A stretch of DNA of 8,079 nt from Candidatus Rifleibacteriota bacterium (GTDB lineage: Bacteria > Riflebacteria > Ozemobacteria > Ozemobacterales > Ozemobacteraceae), in the NCBI GenBank assembly GCA_022704885.1, contig JAKJFO010000186.1, forward strand, positions 1-8,079, written 5' to 3'. Positions 6,051 through 8,079 of the stretch are shown in pieces. Both the position numbers and the translations under genes were made by a program. How positions within the stretch are numbered: the stretch's first letter is position 1; each line of letters starts with the position of its first letter. The notes beneath the pieces are model-generated. The model ran no database searches and was not told where the DNA came from. It worked only from the letters and a program-made list of their open reading frames with translations.

Positions 6051-8030
6051 ATGTTCTGGGCTAAGCATCGAAACTTGCTCTTATTGCTGGTATATGTATT
6101 ATTTTTTCTGCACACGGCTCTCTGGCATTACTGGGGATATGAGAGCGTCGGGCACCTTGGCTTCGGAGAATTATTCGGCACCCTGCGCAGTGGCGTAATA
6201 ACTGCCGGCACGATTTTTACGATAATTGTCTTCGTGCATGCCCTGTTTTTTGGCGGTCTTTTCTGCGGGTGGTTCTGCCATTGGGGGATCACACAGGATC
6301 TGGCTGCCGGCATCATGCGGCGCTTTGGCATAAAGCCGCTGATGGCTCAGCTCAACTCAAAGCTAATACCCTGGGTATGGTTTCTGATAATCATTGCCCA
6401 GGTAGTGCTTTACTGGGTTTATTCAGGGTTTCCCACCGAGTTGTCGTTCAACCCGTCGGCAACACCGGTCTGGTCTGGCGTGCCGCGCTCGATCATGCTG
6501 ATCTGCATGACAACACTGGCCAGCGGCTTCATTCTGATTTTTCTTTTTGGAGAACGAGCCTTTTGCCGCTGCATATGCACGTTTAGACTATGGTTCAGCT
6601 GGTTCGAAAAGCTGGCGCCACACAAGGTCCGCCAGACCAAAGCATGCGAAAACTGCCAGAATGAGTGTACAACATCCTGTCTGATGGGCCTGCAGGTTGC
6701 CGAAGAAATCAGACTTCTCGGCCATGTAAAAAATCAGGAATGCATCAAATGCCACATCTGCATCGGTGCCTGCCCGAATGGCGTTCTGCAGACGTCATTG
6801 CGCAAAAATGAGTTTCACAAAGACGGCAGTCAGATTGTTCAGCCAGCAGTTCTAAGCAATTCTATCTCATGGCTGCAGACTGGAATGGCAGTAATAATGC
6901 TGGTGCTGTTCGGATTCGATCTCGGCGGCAATATTTCGCTTTCACTTGGCTTCATCGCCGGATTTCTCATGATGCATATCTGGCAGAATCGCCGTATTAG
7001 CCATATCGAAGCGGCTCTTGCCACACTGCTGATTGTCGGCATGTATTACAGACACGACATGAACGATGCCAGTTCTTTGATCAAGGGTCTGCTCGCTGTT
7101 GCACTATTTCTTTTTGTGGCACGGAACCTTGATTTTAAGCGGGGCTACGAGTTCATACACAGCCGCGCCAGAGAAACCAGAGTGCCCGCTTTGATGCTGG
7201 CTGTCGTAACGATTCTGGCAGTGCTGCTCGGGGCGCGTGAAGCGCATAACAGCACACTGTTTCACCGTGCAAATGCGGCAAAAAATAACAACGACCTCAA
7301 AACCTTCGTTTCGATTATGGAAGGCTGCGCCGGCGCTCACCTCAACCCTGCCAACGCCTATTTTGATCTTGGCAACGCCCAGCTGGCACTTAAAATGAAT
7401 GATAAAGCTGCCGCCAGCTTCAAAAAAAGTCTTGAACTGGATTTCAACGAAAAAGCTGCCGACACGATACTCGAAAAATTGTTTGTGGCAGGTCTATTCA
7501 GCGAATGTCAGCAGCTCGCAACCTGGCTGGCAGAAAAGTATCCTGCAATCGCACGCTTCCGCATCGCTGTCGGCAATGCCATGATTCAACAACAGAAATT
7601 GGCAGACGCGCAGAAGGTTTTCAGCGAAACTGCCACCCGGTTTCCTGATAATCAAGATGCCCTTATCGCCCTTGGCGAAATGAAGGTAGCACAGGGCAAC
7701 TCCGAAGATGGCCTGCAGGATCTGCTCAAAGCCTATGAAATGGCGCCGGCCACCGCCTCATTTCATCTTGCCGACCTCTATCGCCGCCTCGGCCGTCATG
7801 AAGAAGCAGAGAAGTATTTCACTCAGGCTGCTGCTGCCGACCCAGAAAACTTTGAGCTGCTGCTGATTCAGGGAATGAACCTGTTTGAGCAGAAAAAGTT
7901 TCGCGAAGCCATTAAATTATGGGAAACCGCATTGGAAAAAGCTCCCACCCTGATCGTTGCCCGCGAATATATCGCAATGGCCGAAGTCGAGCTGAAAAAG
8001 CGCCGCGACGCAATTCTCGGCAAACAATAA
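6051..8030 (+). CDS. Membrane-bound 4Fe-4S ferredoxin (NapH/NosR/CcoG-like) with C-terminal TPR domain, 659 aa
   Basis: Nine membrane helices are predicted by eye, about residues 8-28, 47-68, 107-125, 148-167, 274-290, 294-310, 318-332, 342-357 and 378-396. After helix 2 comes CGWFCHWG (72-79) and after helix 4 CRCICT (172-177), the two Cys-x3-Cys sites typical of NapH-like electron-transfer proteins. Then follow two cluster motifs: Cys199, 202, 206, 210 (spacing 2-3-3) and Cys231, 234, 237, 241 followed by Pro (the classical 2-2-3 ferredoxin spacing). Positive charges at 312-315 and 358-377 put the clusters in the cytoplasm. They also put the C-terminal part (about 400-650, at least five TPRs) in the periplasm. 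Proteins of this class pass electrons across or along the inner membrane, for example from quinol or cytoplasmic donors; the partner here is unknown. Oddities are the loss of Pro from both Cys-x3-Cys-Pro motifs and the fused TPR region. No reductase, cytochrome or maturation gene lies nearby in the window, so the pathway cannot be named. Confidence 0.88.
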   Translation: MFWAKHRNLLLLLVYVLFFLHTALWHYWGYESVGHLGFGELFGTLRSGVITAGTIFTIIVFVHALFFGGLFCGWFCHWGITQDLAAGIMRRFGIKPLMAQLNSKLIPWVWFLIIIAQVVLYWVYSGFPTELSFNPSATPVWSGVPRSIMLICMTTLASGFILIFLFGERAFCRCICTFRLWFSWFEKLAPHKVRQTKACENCQNECTTSCLMGLQVAEEIRLLGHVKNQECIKCHICIGACPNGVLQTSLRKNEFHKDGSQIVQPAVLSNSISWLQTGMAVIMLVLFGFDLGGNISLSLGFIAGFLMMHIWQNRRISHIEAALATLLIVGMYYRHDMNDASSLIKGLLAVALFLFVARNLDFKRGYEFIHSRARETRVPALMLAVVTILAVLLGAREAHNSTLFHRANAAKNNNDLKTFVSIMEGCAGAHLNPANAYFDLGNAQLALKMNDKAAASFKKSLELDFNEKAADTILEKLFVAGLFSECQQLATWLAEKYPAIARFRIAVGNAMIQQQKLADAQKVFSETATRFPDNQDALIALGEMKVAQGNSEDGLQDLLKAYEMAPATASFHLADLYRRLGRHEEAEKYFTQAAAADPENFELLLIQGMNLFEQKKFREAIKLWETALEKAPTLIVAREYIAMAEVELKKRRDAILGKQ

Positions 8031-8031
8031 T

Positions 8032-8079
8032 TCAGGCGAGTTCTCTACCCACAGCTTCGGCAACCTTGCGGGCACGCTC
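8032..8079 (-). CDS. Possible 3' end of a convergent gene (partial, 15 codons)
   Basis: On the minus strand a frame open from the window edge reads ERARKVAEAVGRELA and ends in TGA at 8034-8032, one base beyond the stop of the ferredoxin gene. The composition is that of a charged amphipathic helix, as common at protein C-termini. Another frame is also open over this short stretch, so the call rests on composition and convergent spacing only. The product cannot be identified. Confidence 0.35.
   Translation of the reverse strand, partial: ERARKVAEAVGRELA

Overview
The window reads as part of a Gram-negative-type bacterial chromosome with roughly even GC by eye. The evidence is a protein with a type I signal peptide, a nine-helix inner-membrane Fe-S protein and bacterial-type promoters and terminators. 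No marker gene is present, so the taxon cannot be fixed. The abundance of TPR domains and the dispersed GCAATGACAG-type repeat would fit a deltaproteobacterium or an uncultured lineage such as Riflebacteria, but that is a guess.

Layout, left to right. Positions 1-174 hold a dispersed palindromic repeat and a strong rho-independent terminator serving a gene off the left edge. Positions 175-1257 (minus) encode a 360-residue exported protein of unknown function, with a GTG start, a good Shine-Dalgarno and a perfect TATAAT box. Divergent from it, 1500-4325 (plus) encodes a 941-residue fusion: seven TPRs, an O-GlcNAc-transferase-type (GT41/SPINDLY) catalytic region and a C-terminal SAM-dependent methyltransferase. 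A bidirectional hairpin terminator at 4354-4390 separates it from the convergent gene at 4409-5788 (minus). That gene encodes a 459-residue protein built almost wholly from 56 tandem octapeptides of the form T-T-x-Q-I-x-A-L. A 262-bp divergent promoter region follows. Positions 6051-8030 (plus) encode a membrane ferredoxin of the NapH/NosR/CcoG type fused to a C-terminal TPR domain, predicted to lie in the periplasm. The last 48 bases probably hold the 3' end of a convergent minus-strand gene.

Nothing here forms an obvious operon; each main gene has its own promoter or terminator signals. The most interesting functional link is an inference. The octad protein carries about 110 Ser/Thr residues in regularly spaced repeats and sits tail-to-tail with an O-GlcNAc-transferase homologue. 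It is therefore a candidate multi-site acceptor for that enzyme, which also carries a methyltransferase domain. The octad array is notable in itself: its register is kept over 52 units, it has a second octad class with coupled substitutions, and it has one single-residue phase slip.
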